This document shows positions 1 to 13,799 of a stretch of 64,000 nucleotides of DNA, piece after piece. Made by a program: the position numbers and the translations under genes. Positions within the stretch are counted from its first letter, which is position 1, and the number at the start of each line of letters is the position of its first letter. Below the pieces are notes generated by a model. It did not search any database and was not told where the DNA came from. It saw only the letters and a list, made by a program, of their open reading frames with translations. Source of the stretch: Psettodes erumei (Eukaryota; Chordata; Actinopteri; Pleuronectiformes; Psettodidae); the NCBI GenBank assembly GCA_016785225.1, contig JAFBJZ010000863.1, forward strand, positions 1,116,001-1,180,000, in the 5' to 3' direction.

Positions 1-1098
1 CTGCTGAGCCCTGGTGGCCATCATCTCCCTGACAGAATAAGACATCACAGCAGCCGTGTGAGAGAGGAGGGGTACAGGACACGCTCAGAAACCACTGCAA
101 CCCAAATGTGTGTTAGATCAAACTGTAAACCTAAGCGTGGGTTTATTTTATAAATTAATTTTGGCCTTTGTACAGTTGCACTTATACTCTTCTACTGTTA
201 TCCTTATTTACTTTCCATATGAGAGACAAACACATTGAAATTGACACTTATCACATGTTGTACTTAAAATAAGCAAAGAGCACGAGTGTTGACAGACTAG
301 TTAAAGTCGCTGTGCCGCAGTATTACAGTGCGTAAAGACTCACAGACATGCAATCACAGTGAGTTAGTGGTAAGAACTAAGTGTGAGATAATAAAAAGAC
401 AAACTCAGAAATAGAGATGAAACTGAATAGGGAAAACTGGGAGACACAACCTAATTGGGCCCGTTTTAGCTGACAGCGGAGGTATGGGTATAGCTGCAGT
501 AATTATGAACAAAGGGGACTGCCACGAGCCTGCCTCTGCAGCAGACAACTTCACTCTGCCGACTGGGCAGTATAATGACGGAGGAGTGAAAGCTGTTAAC
601 TGCGCGTCATCGCAGGTGACCATTTCTTGTTCGCTATGAATGTGTAATTAGACTGCTCCTACAGCAGGAACTGATGGAACTCCTGTGTTAAGAGGAATTG
701 TGCTAAACAACTTTTGAAGTCCTAATCCACGCATGCATACAGCATCGAGTTGTCACAGAACCAAACATGCTTGTTTCCTTTCAGGCGTATTGGTGTATCC
801 AGATGCACCCACACCTTCCCTACATCTTCGGAGCATTCAGCAACTGCTGAAATTCAACAAAATTGAGGTTCTGTGTCATATGCACTCCATTCTTATTAAG
901 AGATGTGGTACTTAATTCAAATTTTAACCCTTGCATCTAATTTTCTACATTAACCATTTTTACGACCCTAATAAATAAAGCTTCCTGTTTTTTGGTGTCG
1001 TGTAGTGAAGAAGTCGGGTAAAACTTTGCACGCATGGCTTTGACACTGAGAATAAAAAGTTGATGTGTTCACACGTGAAGTGTGTTCATGGCTGTACT
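1..1098. other. intergenic, no gene seen
   Basis: I see no exon, RNA gene or recognisable repeat here. The sequence is mixed-composition, mostly AT-rich DNA with frequent stops in all frames, so the short open frames look like chance. Confidence 0.6.
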
Positions 1099-1268
1099 AA
1101 TCCATCCCTGAGAGCTCAGAGCACTGCTGGGTTTCCACTCGGCCAGAAAAATCTTCATTCTGCGTTAGTGATCTGGGGCTGATTCTGACCTGGGGTGACA
1201 GGTGAACACAATTAACCACCTGGTGGAGTAGGAGACCAGCAGTGCTCCGGACCCCGAGGACTGGATTT
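1099..1268. repeat. MITE-like element with ~40-base imperfect terminal inverted repeats
   Basis: The first 40 or so bases (beginning AATCCATCCCTGAGAGC) and the reverse complement of the last 40 (beginning AATCCAGTCCTCGGGGTC) align at most positions and share the exact block GAGCACTGCTGG. The 170-base unit has no coding capacity. Long terminal inverted repeats around a short non-coding core are the form of a non-autonomous DNA transposon. The CCTCGGGGTCCGGAGCACTG-type end resembles a dispersed fish repeat I recognise, but I cannot name the family. The flanks show no clear target-site duplication, so the exact ends may be off by several bases. Confidence 0.6.
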
Positions 1269-4200
1269 GAAGAGCCCCAATCTACACCATTGGTGCGCTA
1301 TGCTTGTTTTGATCACGGCTGAAAAAAATGTGGGATGCTGAGCAGAAGGCACTGCAGATGCCCAGCATGCAATACTTCTGTCTCACTTTTATCATCAAAT
1401 GGTGAAGTATAGTTGTTTACCCTACCATGCCCTAACAGTGTTTTTGATAATATTAATGACTGTAACCGCAGGCTATGGTTACATGAAGCCTATGAATATA
1501 TGGAACATTTTAATGTAAAGAGGATGTTCCTGTAGAGTTGGAAAGAAGTTACCATGCTAGCCTGCTTTTCATCTCAGCTTGAGGCGAGCTGGGTCAGGCT
1601 GCGTACATTAGCCCTTACTGCCATAATACACCCAAAGCTCTGGGCGGGTAATTTAGGCATTAGGATCTGACAAGGGAGAAGAATGTAAGCGATAGCGAAG
1701 ATGATATCTCTGGCTCTGGTTATACAGTAGGCTAGCAATGCTATACTGCTGGAGTGCTATTTTAATCTTGTTAATTAAACACATATAAATCCATTTTTTC
1801 AAGTGGAGCTTACATTAGTTCACATTTATATCACAGACAGAGCCTTCAGCTTTTAAGATGTTGAATTCATGTATATGCAGAGCTTACCATTTTCCAGGTT
1901 GAAGCTGAAAACCTAATTGCAAACAGGCCATTTTACCACAATAAATAAAACTGCCGTCATTAGAAAGCATTATGTTTGTTGTGTCCAGCTTTGCACTGCT
2001 GGAACAAATGAAAATTGTGTGATTATCCCCAGTGCAAACACTAGAGTGAAAACTGAAAGTAGTAGTACTATTGCTCGTGGGGTCTCTAAAGCACCACTTT
2101 CACTCTGACGTTCACTGACATTTGTTTTCATGCCAATACTAATGGCACCAATTAGTCAACCTTAGAGTGGCCTTATCCAAAATAATGAACTTCATTGTCA
2201 CTGAGGTTGCAGTTGTGGCCCCGGCTTGTGTTGGATGATGTTGGTTCAGATTCAGTGAATGATGTTTTTTTATTTGATTAGTCCATTACTGGTATCACAA
2301 AATGCCTTCTGCTAAAATAAGGGTCCATCAGGTTGTCATGGTCCAAGTTGGAGTGTGATTCATCCATATAAATACACTGCTATACTACATAATACACAGT
2401 CCAAACTACAATAATACCTTTCATTGCTCTATCTTGCTGTACAAAACAGTGTCTATATTACTTCACACTTGGATGACATAAAAACACATTTTGGAGTAAC
2501 TCCATGAAACTCCCTCTCATTAATTACCATTTCGCTGGAGTGGGTTCATGAGTTGAGTTCATTTCTGCTTAAGAGGATTTTGAAGTAGACTGTAATTAAA
2601 ATGCACTCTGCCTCATTCTTTATAAAAAGGTTTCGAATGGTGCATACAAAGTGGCCAGACGTGTGGCAAGCAACGTTTCTCGACAACCGCCAGACCAACC
2701 TACTCTGTAAATGGTTACGAGAATACGAGCCCATTTGTAGATACGGTATTTTCAAGTGTGGGTTTATTGTTCATGTCTATAGGGTGAGAGAAGGGTTAAT
2801 ATGTTGTGTAATGCAACCTTATTGCACCAAGAAAATAAAAGCTTGTCTTTCAACATAGCCATTACACAGAAAAATATTACACAATCCCCTGGGAGCTTTT
2901 GTTCTGAATAACAGCCCACATAGCGTAGCTCACAGTGCAGTATGTAAGTGAGACATGGGGACATTTTAATGAAACTGAGATGTTTTGTATTACTGCCCTT
3001 ACTGAAAGTGGTTGAAGGGTGAGGAAGAGAAGGCGATACAGCGTAACAACAAATAAAGTTAGATGTCCCTGCAGGTTACATCAACACCGTAAGCTTGTTG
3101 TTGTCATAAATAAGATAATTGCAGAATATTGACGCAGCACCTCAGCAGGAGGCGAGCGTCTTCGATTGATTGATGTGATAGGTTCCTTTGCTATTCTGTC
3201 TTCATCTAGGTGCACACCATACTGGATTTCTCTGAAGTGGGTCACTTACTGCCATATGCAAGTTTGCACTGCACTGCAGGTTTTACAGATGGGCAAAAGA
3301 AACCAACAGCAAGTCCTGTTCTTTCAGACAATTCTTTTGAACCACCTGATAATGACCCCGTCGCCTGTACATGATTATCCAGGTACAAAACAACAACGTT
3401 TATTGACTGACACAAAGTGCTGACCTGACCGCTGTAATTTGAGGGCTGCTACAAACATCGGTACTCAGTAAATATGTCACAGTGGCAGGACTGTAACCAA
3501 AGACATGTAAGCAGTTACCATAGCAACATCACTTAGCTCAAGGCTAATGGCCCATTAGCCCATCCAGCTTCTAACAAGCATTGTAAACTGCTGCTGTCTT
3601 CACAAATAAAAGCACCAGTGGTTGTTCAATATTAGATTTCCAAATACATATGTAACCATTTCATCATTACAGGGTAACAAAGGCACAATGTTCATACTCA
3701 CGTAAAACTAGTCATTCAAAATCATGGGATTGTGTAGATTCATTCATACATTCCCCTGAAGAAGGGAGCCACATCACTTGTAACCCAGGAGAGGAGATTA
3801 TTTCACTGGTTTTAGTACAGAGCACCGACGCCTCAGTCGTTTGGAAACCTTTCCTGTAAATCCTTCAAATCTGCATTACGCATTATTGTTCATATTAACA
3901 CTGGATTAAATGCAAGAGGCAAGGGTTGGCTCAAGGTCGGGAAGTGCTGCCAATCCCACTGAGAATCACCAGTGTGGTTTTGTGTGGCACTTATCGATTT
4001 GTAAGGTAATGCAAACAACCACTGGTTTATTACTTACTGTAGGCAACGCAGGACAAGTGTCTGTCCAGTATCTATAGCACTACTCCGTTAATGTCCAATG
4101 CTGATCCCACACCTATCACAAGACAAAATCACTACATCCACTGAATTGTGGTTTCATGCTACCCTGGTGATTTGATATGCCTGAATCAAATTATGGCAGA

Positions 4201-5520
4201 ATAATGTTTTTCGCTGTAATCATTTTAAATCAAGCTCATTATAAGTTTGAGTATAATGAGTAATATAATATGTATTAAACATATGATTTTGAATTCATCA
4301 ATAATTTGATAGCCATGAGAAAAAAAAACATACACAAAAGGTGAGAAAATAAATTGCTTTGAATTTTGTCCCTAATGGAAATTTGCTTCTGTATTAACCT
4401 CACTATTAAAGCTGTTAATGGCTCCATCCATTTGTCTGCATTTTCTGCCTTTGCCATGTCTCAGTTTTTATGGAAGCATCATTGGCATTTCCATATGCAC
4501 TCTGTTTGTCTGAAACCTCTGAGCTTCTCTTGTTTTGCAAATATTCTCTATCTTGCCTTAGTGCAATGTATTATGTAGATTTCAATTTGTGAAAAGGTGC
4601 TACGCAAATCAAGCTCCCTTGGTTTACACGGTCTTACAGAAACACAAATAATACACAAGCAGTGTTTTGCTGTAATGGCAATATTTCACATTTTCTCTTC
4701 ATGTATAGTGTCGCTCTTGAAACAGCTGTTGATAAGAAGCAAAACAAAATCAAATATCAATAAGTGTCACCTAATATCTCAGTCAAAAGATTAAAGTTAC
4801 TAATTCAAGAAGGATGAAAAATAAAATGCAGTATTCCTGCATACAGGTTTGTTTGTGTGACACCAGCCACCGAAAGTCACAAACAGTACAAAAATCTAAA
4901 TTGTACCGAGTGAGCATTTTAATGGCAGCCATACACAAAGACCCCAATTTGCTGTGCGTCCCGAGGTTCGGCTCCTCCATGACCTCCTTTGTTCTCTTCT
5001 TTCTTTTTTTAATGTGTCACAGAAAGCATCAGTATAAGAGACTAAAGAGCTCAAGGATAACAGCATCTCTCCTGCTGCTGTTCCCTTTGTTTGAAAGAAA
5101 TGCCGCTCTATGACTTTTGTATTAATTGTTATAGCTTCCTCCTTAGCTCACCAGGCATAGACAGGTTCTCTTTTTATTACTGTGATCTAATATAGAGAGA
5201 GGAAAATTGCTAGATTCATATTAAAGCCAGGGCCTTGCATCATTCACATAGATTCATTATGCACCAGGGATTTATTGGAAGGTTAAGAGCAATCAAGAGT
5301 TTTCCCCTTGGTTCAGATTGGAGGAGTTTGTGGGTATCTGTGCCTTTTAAATATACTTTCTTTGTAGATGATTCTACACAAACAATCAAACAAACAATGT
5401 TCCTGTTGCAAACAGAGCATGGCACGGTAAGGAGCATTCAGCAGGTGCACATTTTCTGTTTCACCAGCAGCACCGTGTCGTGGTCGCACCACCCATCGTT
5501 GCCACGGAAGACCAAAGAAG
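1269..5520. other. intergenic, no gene seen
   Basis: AT-rich DNA with only short chance frames. The longest, on the + strand at 2601-2858 and 4814-5113, show no recognisable domain and no splice context. No microsatellite of note is present. Confidence 0.55.
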
Positions 5521-5823
5521 GCATGTCAAGTCATCAAGACAACACCACTGCTCAGTGTATTGAATATGCACAATATGGTGGCGGCACCAGCACAACCATC
5601 GCTCCCCAGCCACCCTACTCACAGGATTCTGCTCCCTACGACTTCTATCTCTTCACCAAAATGAAATTCAAGCTGGAAGGTCGGCATTTTGGCACAGTGG
5701 AGGAGACGGAGTGCGATTCACAGATGGTGCTTGGTGCGCTTACAGAACTTCCGGGGAGCGATCCAAGCGTGGCAGGAGCTCTCTGAGCGGTGTGCCACTG
5801 CACAATGTCACTCCTTCGAATGA
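5521..5823 (+). pseudogene. mariner-family (Tc1/mariner) transposase C-terminal remnant, frameshifted
   Basis: Frame 5235-5786 contains, from about residue 101 to 169, the C-terminal landmarks of a mariner transposase. These are a QDNTTAQ block corresponding to the second catalytic Asp, then PPYSQDSAPYDFYLFTKMK with the Asp (YDF) in the position of the third, then a K-rich GRHFGTVEE segment. The two Asp residues are separated by 33 residues rather than the family's 34, so one residue has been lost. Near 5748 one extra base shifts the frame. The alignment continues in another frame as FRGAIQAWQELSERC and ends at a TGA at 5821-5823, matching the usual mariner C-terminal tail. The N-terminal DNA-binding part and first catalytic Asp are not recognisable upstream, and I found no terminal inverted repeats. 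It is a dead fragment of an old insertion, not a gene. Confidence 0.8.
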
Positions 5824-8800
5824 GATGCCGGCAAAGTTGAAATTAGGAAGGGATTTTGCTTGTTATGGGCACAGTCTCTTGTTGACGGCACCTAAATGTG
5901 CACATCATTCACTGTCTTGGATATTACTGCTTCCCTAATAATTTGTTATCTGATTATTGATCTCTCAGATGTGCAGCGCTCTCTTTCAGTATAAGGTTTT
6001 AACCCTCACCAGGTTGACAGCGATGTTCTGCTTCAACACCTTATATCTGCATCATATACACATTAAATATTCCCTTACCTGATGTCGGTCACACATGCGG
6101 ACTAAAGCAGGCCATCTTACTGATTCAGCTGGATGCATCCAGTCTGCAGTTATGGTGCTCGCAGGCATCTCCTGTCAGTTCAGGCGGATGCACCAGCGAG
6201 GCTGCTCGGCGACTGGGAGCAGCTTCATTGAAATCCAAGACATCAAACATGCCTGTAGGGCATTTCTTCACCTTCTCCAGGAGCTACTTCTTTTGCTGAG
6301 AAGAGAGATACCATGGACACCTTGAAAAAAGGAAGAAAAAGCTGTTTTTTTTCCATTATTGCTTAAAGTTGAACACAGTGAGAGTAAAATAATGATAAAT
6401 GCAGAAATGTATTTTCTGCATTCCTGCAATTCATTCTCCTTGAAGTTCCCATCCGTCATCCACCTTTCTCACATCTCACCTACTTCCATATTCACATTGC
6501 CCTTCTTCTGACTTGTCCTTCAACATCCAACCGGTGTGCACAGAAAGACAAAAAAACAAATAAACAGCCAACTTGATGCCACTTTTGTGAGAAAACAAAA
6601 GTGTTTTTTTTATCTTAAAAAGGCAAGCTCACTCTTAATGTTGTTCTCTGCAGTGTGGTGCTGTTGAGCTCTTTGTTTCCTGGAAATCTCTTTCTAATTG
6701 GAAACCTTTCCATGCCAAGGCTAAGTAACATGGTTTTAAGATCTCGCTGAGAGCGCTGAGCTCTAATCAGCTGTATTCCATCTTTCTACAGGAGTGCCAT
6801 GTTATCAGTTTTAAAAAAGCTTTTCAATTCTCTCATAACAGCAGGAACCTTAACAGCATATCCCACAATGCATCTGTTGGGTGCTTCCTATTACATTCTA
6901 TTTCAAGTGCCACTGTTAGAAATGCATTACATTTAGCAGGCAGACACTTGTAGACATTAGCGACACATTTATGCACATATCTCAGACGTGTATATGAAGT
7001 CATTTGGGATTTGTAATGCCAAGCTACCAACCAAAACAACCCTTTAACAGTAAGTAGCCTACAGGACATTCTCCCAAATATCTCCCGACATTAACATGCT
7101 GCACCATGCCAGAAAACAATACATATGATACCATTTCAATCGAGTCACTCAGAGGAGCACTGTGGAAAGCTCAAAGAAAAAAAGTAGCATACACATTTCT
7201 TTGAAAGTCTATTTCAAACTGAATTATAACTCTACCTTTGGCTTCATTCCTGGCTATGCTCAGTAATGGAAGCTGGATAGAGATAGAAAATGAAATATAC
7301 AGAAAGCAAGTATGGTGTTCATTCCAGCACACATCTTGGTGATAAAACTGAATGGGTTTCTTTGGCAGATTTGGTAATTGCCCTTCCCTTAAGAAGGCAG
7401 CTGCACCGGACACGTTTAATAATGTGTAATGTCCTTTTTGTTCACTGACTTCAATTGAACTACAGTTGACTGTTTTCTTGCAAATATTGCAAATTAGCAC
7501 ACCACCGAGATAATCGTCTGGTTTGGGGGTAAAGTGACTGATGGTGCATGACGATACAATAATACACTACATGATACGTGATATTGGAAAATGAAAAGTC
7601 AGTGTTATTCTGAAGTTTGCAGAAGTGTGGATTCTTCTGTGGATGAGAGGGTGAAGGCCCTTTTTACAAAGCCCAAGAATCTCAGCATTAAATCCAACAT
7701 GACGATTCTTTCACTGCTACTAATTATGCACACCTGTTCTCTAATGCCTTTCTAAAAATAAACTGCTCAAGACACAAACTGATTGGGCCCCCTTGTTTTT
7801 CTCCACTTGATAAGTTCTTGTGTGATGTTCTTTGTGCAGCCCCGGCATTAGATAGTTAATTTGAAAAGTGCAGTGCAAGCAGTCACAGCAGAACTGGCAT
7901 GTGGGGCATCTTAACTGGACTTAATAATGCTCCTTAACAGCTTTCATTCTCGGGCTGTTGTCTAACAGGCTCCCTTTGTGACCCAATTTCATCACTATTC
8001 AGCTGAATCAATGACATACGAACAAAAGACGGTGAGTGCAACGGTAACGGCACAGATGAAGACAGAGATGGCAGCAGCAATCTTAATCTTTCTTACCTCT
8101 CTAAGCAATATGTATAATCTATTTCTGAACACTTGATATGATAAGATCTCTTTTTTCCACCACTTCTTTATCCTTTATGTCTTATCTTTCTCTGCTGTGG
8201 ACTGCAGCCGAGTAGTGAGGTGAATTGAATTGGAAAAAAAAAGAAAAAATATTGACCAGTTTAAACATAACAGCATTGCCAGCAGGTGTTTCTGTTCTTG
8301 TTTCCACTGCATAACATATGGAATCTCATTTAGCTTATTATCTTTACTTACATTTTACAGATCCATGTGTATAAAGCTGTTCCTCATAAAAAATAAATCT
8401 GGCAGAAAGAAAGAAAGAATTCCAGGATATTATACTATTATCACATGTAACAATAACACTATCTTCACTTTAAACATAAATGAAAGGGCTTATTGAGGGA
8501 CTGATTACGTACAGAAAGTTGTACATGGCCAGCAGATACATTTCAAGGAAAAATAATTGTTTTCTCTTAACGTAAGGAGAACATGTTATTAACATATTTG
8601 CCAAGTTGCAAATATGTGACAGATATGAGATATGTTATATTCATATATACCATATTTTGTTTTCCACCCAGATATCCAGTCTTGCAGTACAATATCATTT
8701 ATAATGACTATATGTGTTTAATGTTCAGGCCCCTCGCGGCTCTTGGTTAAGGTAAAGGGAAAATGTTCAGTTATGTGAGACACGATGTGTTTATTTACAT

Positions 8801-11800
8801 TTAACTAAAATGACAGTCATAAGAAAAGTTGCTAACCACAGATGGGACTGCAGATGCTAACCTCAGGCTCTGGTGCAACAGTTGTGCACTTCATACGCAG
8901 ACATTAATTATAAGAAGAGAACACGGTGCCTCTGAAAATAATCCAGCTGGTGATTACATGACTGCCACAAGGTAAATTGTAATGGATAAATACTACAAAG
9001 AAATTGATATATTGATTATATATGATATATTGATATTGGTTGGAGCGTTTAAATTAACCTTTGGTAACCAGGCAGTAAAACTAGACACTGACAAATATGA
9101 CACTGGAAGTTGTGTGTGTTATTTGTGTAATCACTATACATAACGACCATGCAAATTTGATTTCATGGGTGTGTAACATTTTGCATGCAAGGGGGAGGAG
9201 AAAGGAATGATAGTGGATTCTGCACCAACTCCAACTTTGCTTCGGGTGGTTTTAGCCCACCCATGAAATCCATTACAATCATGAAACATACAACTCGTCA
9301 GGTATCGTCTTGAGATGTCTTCTGATATTTTGTACTGGCACTTATTTTTCCCACATAGCAATAATTGGGTCACATCTGTGTGGCTCGCCATTGAAGATGG
9401 AACCTTCTGTGACCAACGACGGCATGCTAAACTGATCAAAGCAGCTCTGCTAAGAGAGCATCTGCTGTGAGGGACACCATATTCAGCCGTCAGTTAAATG
9501 CATGCACTGGAGGTGATGCAAATTTAATGTGAACACCTCTTCTGCATGCATGTAGAGTACTGACACCACAAGATTAGACACTGGCCAGAAGGAAAGCCTG
9601 TATACATATTAAATGTGGCGCACAAATACCCCATTTCTTTCCCCAACATTTCCAGATAAATCAATGACACATTTTCCATAGGCTGTGGCTTTCACAGAGG
9701 CCCCCAAGGTATCTTACTCAAAACAGTTATGCAGCTTAAAAATATATCACATGAAACCTTCCAGCATGAGGACATCCAATGGTATCTTGATCGTTAACTG
9801 CTCATTATTTGGCCTTAAGTTTCATCCTCCAAGAAATTGGCAATATCAACAATTTCTGGAACATAAGCAGGTAAATTAGGAGGTAAGTCTAACACTTACC
9901 GCATCTCAGCTGTAACAGAACGTAAGATGGATCAGGGGCAAATTGACCTTTATTCTTTCTTATCTTGGAAGATGAAAAGAGCTTTGAAGAACTTGTTTGT
10001 AATTTGAAAAGTAATCCCTTTAACCCCTGTCTGAGGAGGCAACTTAACACAATCCATTATACATCTGATTATCAAACAAAGTCCATACGTTGTACAGAAA
10101 AAAGGCAGTTGCTGTCTAAATAAATTAGGCAACATTATTTTTATTTTTATATACTTAATTTCCATAGCAGCCCAAACTGGACTATCGTTTGCACATTTTA
10201 AGTGACAGTTAAGGTCAAGAATGAACCTAATATTAAAAAATAAATAAAATACCAAAAATATCTCCAAATAAATGAATGAAATTTAACACAGCACAAAGTT
10301 ACATCTTTGTCTTTAAAAAAAAAGTCTAATTAAAATTTCAAATTAAAATGAAGAGATCAGGCAGTTATTGCCATGTGCCACTTTGGTTAAGGGTTGACCA
10401 ACCGCTGCGGTTGAACCTTTGCAAGCACAGAGTGAAACTATTCCCAGTGCAATTGTGATATGCTGAAAAACAGGCATGGTAATTGCACTGCTCTGAAGGT
10501 CCTCATGAAAATTCAATATCACTGTATTTTCACTCCCGTCACTGTGTTCCTCCGGAGCACCTGTCAAAAATTGCTTTGCAGCAGTGGCAATGCAACTCAA
10601 TATCAACTCAAATCTCTTCTGAGTCCCTCTTAATCCATTGCTATTACCACTTTGCACCCCTTTAAGTCCCCATGGATTGATTCAGTTTAAAAAACAAACA
10701 AACAAACCTGTATTCGCTGTTGTGAAATGATGCTTCAAAATAAGGGAGTCGACAAAAGACAGAACAAACAGAAGATCCAAACACTGACTGTCACAAATGC
10801 CACATTTCTTTCATCTTTCTCAAAATAAACTTGAATAAAAATCCTGTTCTTAAACCTGCCATCTCCTTTGTGCTTGAATGAAGATGATAGCAATTAGAGG
10901 CAAGTTTTAAATTCTAGTGGAGCTTGGGCATGTTGACCGCAGATGAAGCTCGAGGGTACTGAAAGTCATTTGCAGCCTCTTGACATGAAGCTGATTCCTC
11001 GGCTCACGACTGTGATATTCATAGTTAAATATAGCTTAAAAAAAACATTGTTTCTGAGAAAAGCTATGGGATGATATTGGCGTTTGCCCAGGAATGGACA
11101 CAAATGGTTCACAATACGCCTCAAGACACAAACTCTTGTCAGTTTCCCAACTCCACCTACACAGGTGTAGAGGTACTCCTGCAGCAACTGTGTGCATCTC
11201 CCCTCACTCTTATTTGCATTTGGTGTTACACCAGCAGCCTTGTAAAAATCCAACAGTTCTTCCTGTTGTGTTTTCCTCTTTGCTGTGGTTGTGGTGGGAT
11301 TTAAGCTATCTTCAGGTTTATCTGCAAGCAGGTCAGGTGTGAGAGTCTCCGTCATTACTGAGATTCCATGATCCCCGTGTTCAGGGGAGGACAACAACAT
11401 AACGAACACCAAAGCCCAACAGTCACGTGTGTCCTACCCTGTGCGAAAAACAGCAATCTTACAGGTTCACTGCAGGTCACGTTACACAAGATGGATCTAA
11501 TAACATCTTGCTTACGATCTGTGTCAGACCGACCAATATTGTATTTTTTTCCAGAGTGTCAGAGTGTACGATGAATGTCTGGTGAATCATCGTATATAAA
11601 TAAAAAAATATGCGCCGGCAGAGAGACATCCTCAGCTTGCATCATCCATCTGCACCGCTCTCATGTTTTGAAAAATCAGGCAAAAAAAAACAAAACAACT
11701 TTGCCGTGGCACTGGTACTGTTCTCTGAAGAAATGGTAATCACCACAGAGATGCAGGATAAGCCAAAATGTGGTCTGTAGGCACTTAAGACCTTTGCACA

Positions 11801-13780
11801 CTGAGCGACGATGAAAAATAAATGGCAAGAAATTGCCAATAATTCTGAGTCAAATTTTGACGCACCCTCGCTATTCACTGGAATTAACCTTGGTCCGAAA
11901 AAAAAGCCACAATATTGCTTCACAAAATATCGTATTATCGTAATATCTGGATACAGGTTCGCAAATATTATTAAAGCGCGACTAAATTGCAAAAAAAAAA
12001 AAAGACATGTACTAACTTTGTGACACTGTCAGATTTTTTAAGTTTACACTGTATACATCCAGAGCAAAGAATTTGCTGTTCAGAAGCAGGAAAAAGCAAC
12101 TTCTCTCAGAGGCCAACTCTAACAGAAAAATGTCTGCGGTTCAAATAATGAGATGCTTTGTGCAGGCAATACTTTTTGATTAAATTTTTAAAATTCAAAA
12201 CATTATTTGTGGATGTGGAATAATGTTCCACTAACTAAAAAGTATCCCCTAAATTAAAGCGTCTGTGCTGCAATAGTGGCACTGCATTGCAGTGTAGGCA
12301 GAAATGCCCCCTTATATCCTGCTTTTATTTCCTTTAAATATGCTCCTTTATTTTGGTAATCATTCACAACAAACTGTTTTACTGCACCCTGGCTGCTATT
12401 TAAACCAGACTTTAAAACCTTGTATAAAAGCCTAATTTATGATTTATGTTTGTCTAATTTTCTGTGATGGCAAATTAATTGCCAATTTATTGATATTCAA
12501 TAATAAAGATATTTTTGCAAGGTCTCATCTGACATCTGAGGTATCAGAACTACAAATCTAAGAAATCCCAATTCACAAAAAATGGCGCCAGCACGTTAAT
12601 ATGGAGAGAGTTCACTAAGAGAAATCCTTAAAGATGTGACCGCAGGCTGACCTGTTCAACTGGATTACAGTCCACCTGTTGCCTTTTCAGGTGATGAGCT
12701 GTGATTCAGGACAGTGCATATATAAGAGAGGAGCAGGTGGCCTGGCTTTTGTTTGCCTGAACACTTGGCCATTGCCAGAAATGGAGAGAAGAGAGAAAAG
12801 AGTTTCCATTTATCTGAAATCAACTCAACAAATGGTCACCTTGAGAAAGTTGTGCATATGTACATATGTCCAGGGAATATAAATCGCTTGGAAACTGAAA
12901 AAAAACTGCATTTCATGCTTGGTGTAAAATGTAAACCTTGTGAAAGCAAACACTCTCTCACACCTTGAAGAGGAAAAATCTGCTTATTGTTACCGACTCA
13001 GCTTGTGGTCTTAGTTATTAATGCACAATACACTGCTGCATTCGTGCCCGCATCGTAACCCCCTTTGTCAGAGCTCACTGTGCACTGCCATACCTCTGCT
13101 GTCACATGACAAGCTGTCAATGAGACCTTGTCAGGGTATAGGAACGCCTAGAGACCCGGGCTGCATAATGCCTACCACTGTTGGTCTGTTAATGTGCACC
13201 ACACTGCTTCACACCAGCGTGCATCACGCGTGGCTAAAAATCCAAGATGGGCTGAATTCACATCGTTAATGCAAAATTTAGTTTCAGGTTCGAAGATTTA
13301 AATGAGTATTCTTTCATTTCCAGTCGAGCCATTAACATTTATTTCGCGAGACCACAGCCATAAAAACAAATGTGCTACACAATCTCTGTGGTCATAGATC
13401 TGTGGCAGCAGAGGAGGAACAGAACCCAACTGATGTCGTGCAGGATTATATAATGATTTTTCAGTGGGAAAACACTTTAGCACCACAAGGCATCACACAC
13501 ACATGCGTCATCCTGCGGTAGCCATGTGTATTAGCGATGGCTTTTCTGTGCAAACACTGGACAAAGAAAAGAAGGTCCCATCTCCACAAGCCACAGCAGA
13601 TTGCAGTAAGAACTCATGAAAGGGTCTGGCTGTGAGACAAATAAGGCTCGGTATCCGCCTTTATTCAACCCCAGGCACTGTGGTATGTAATGGAAGTACA
13701 CCTGTCTCACTAAAACAGCCCCCGCTGTGTTCCTCACCCACACATGCATCCTACAAAAGAGAAATAAGCAAAAGAAGCGC
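5824..13780. other. intergenic, no gene supported
   Basis: Mostly AT-rich DNA. It includes unrecognised minus-strand open frames at 10343-10657 and 10966-11412, which lack homology I can name or a convincing exon structure. A segment around 11770-12010 looks like a decayed dispersed repeat but has no terminal repeats I can define. A TAAT-rich, low-repeat segment at about 7714-8010 is listed separately. Confidence 0.5.
7714..8010. promoter_or_regulatory. candidate conserved non-coding element
   Basis: This stretch has the texture of vertebrate conserved enhancers. It is non-coding, free of simple repeats, and dense in homeodomain cores (CTAATTATGC, AGTTAATTTG, CTTAATAATGC) with E-box-like and SOX-like words between. 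This is a judgement of style only. No alignment was possible, so conservation is unproven. Confidence 0.2.
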
Positions 13781-13799
13781 GTGTGTGTGTGTGTGTGTG
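13781..13799. repeat. (GT)n microsatellite
   Basis: About nine perfect GT units, directly read. Confidence 0.9.

Noticed and set aside
13283..13300. GGTTCGAAG, resembling a tRNA B-box
   Set aside because: No A-box at the right spacing and no cloverleaf can be drawn.
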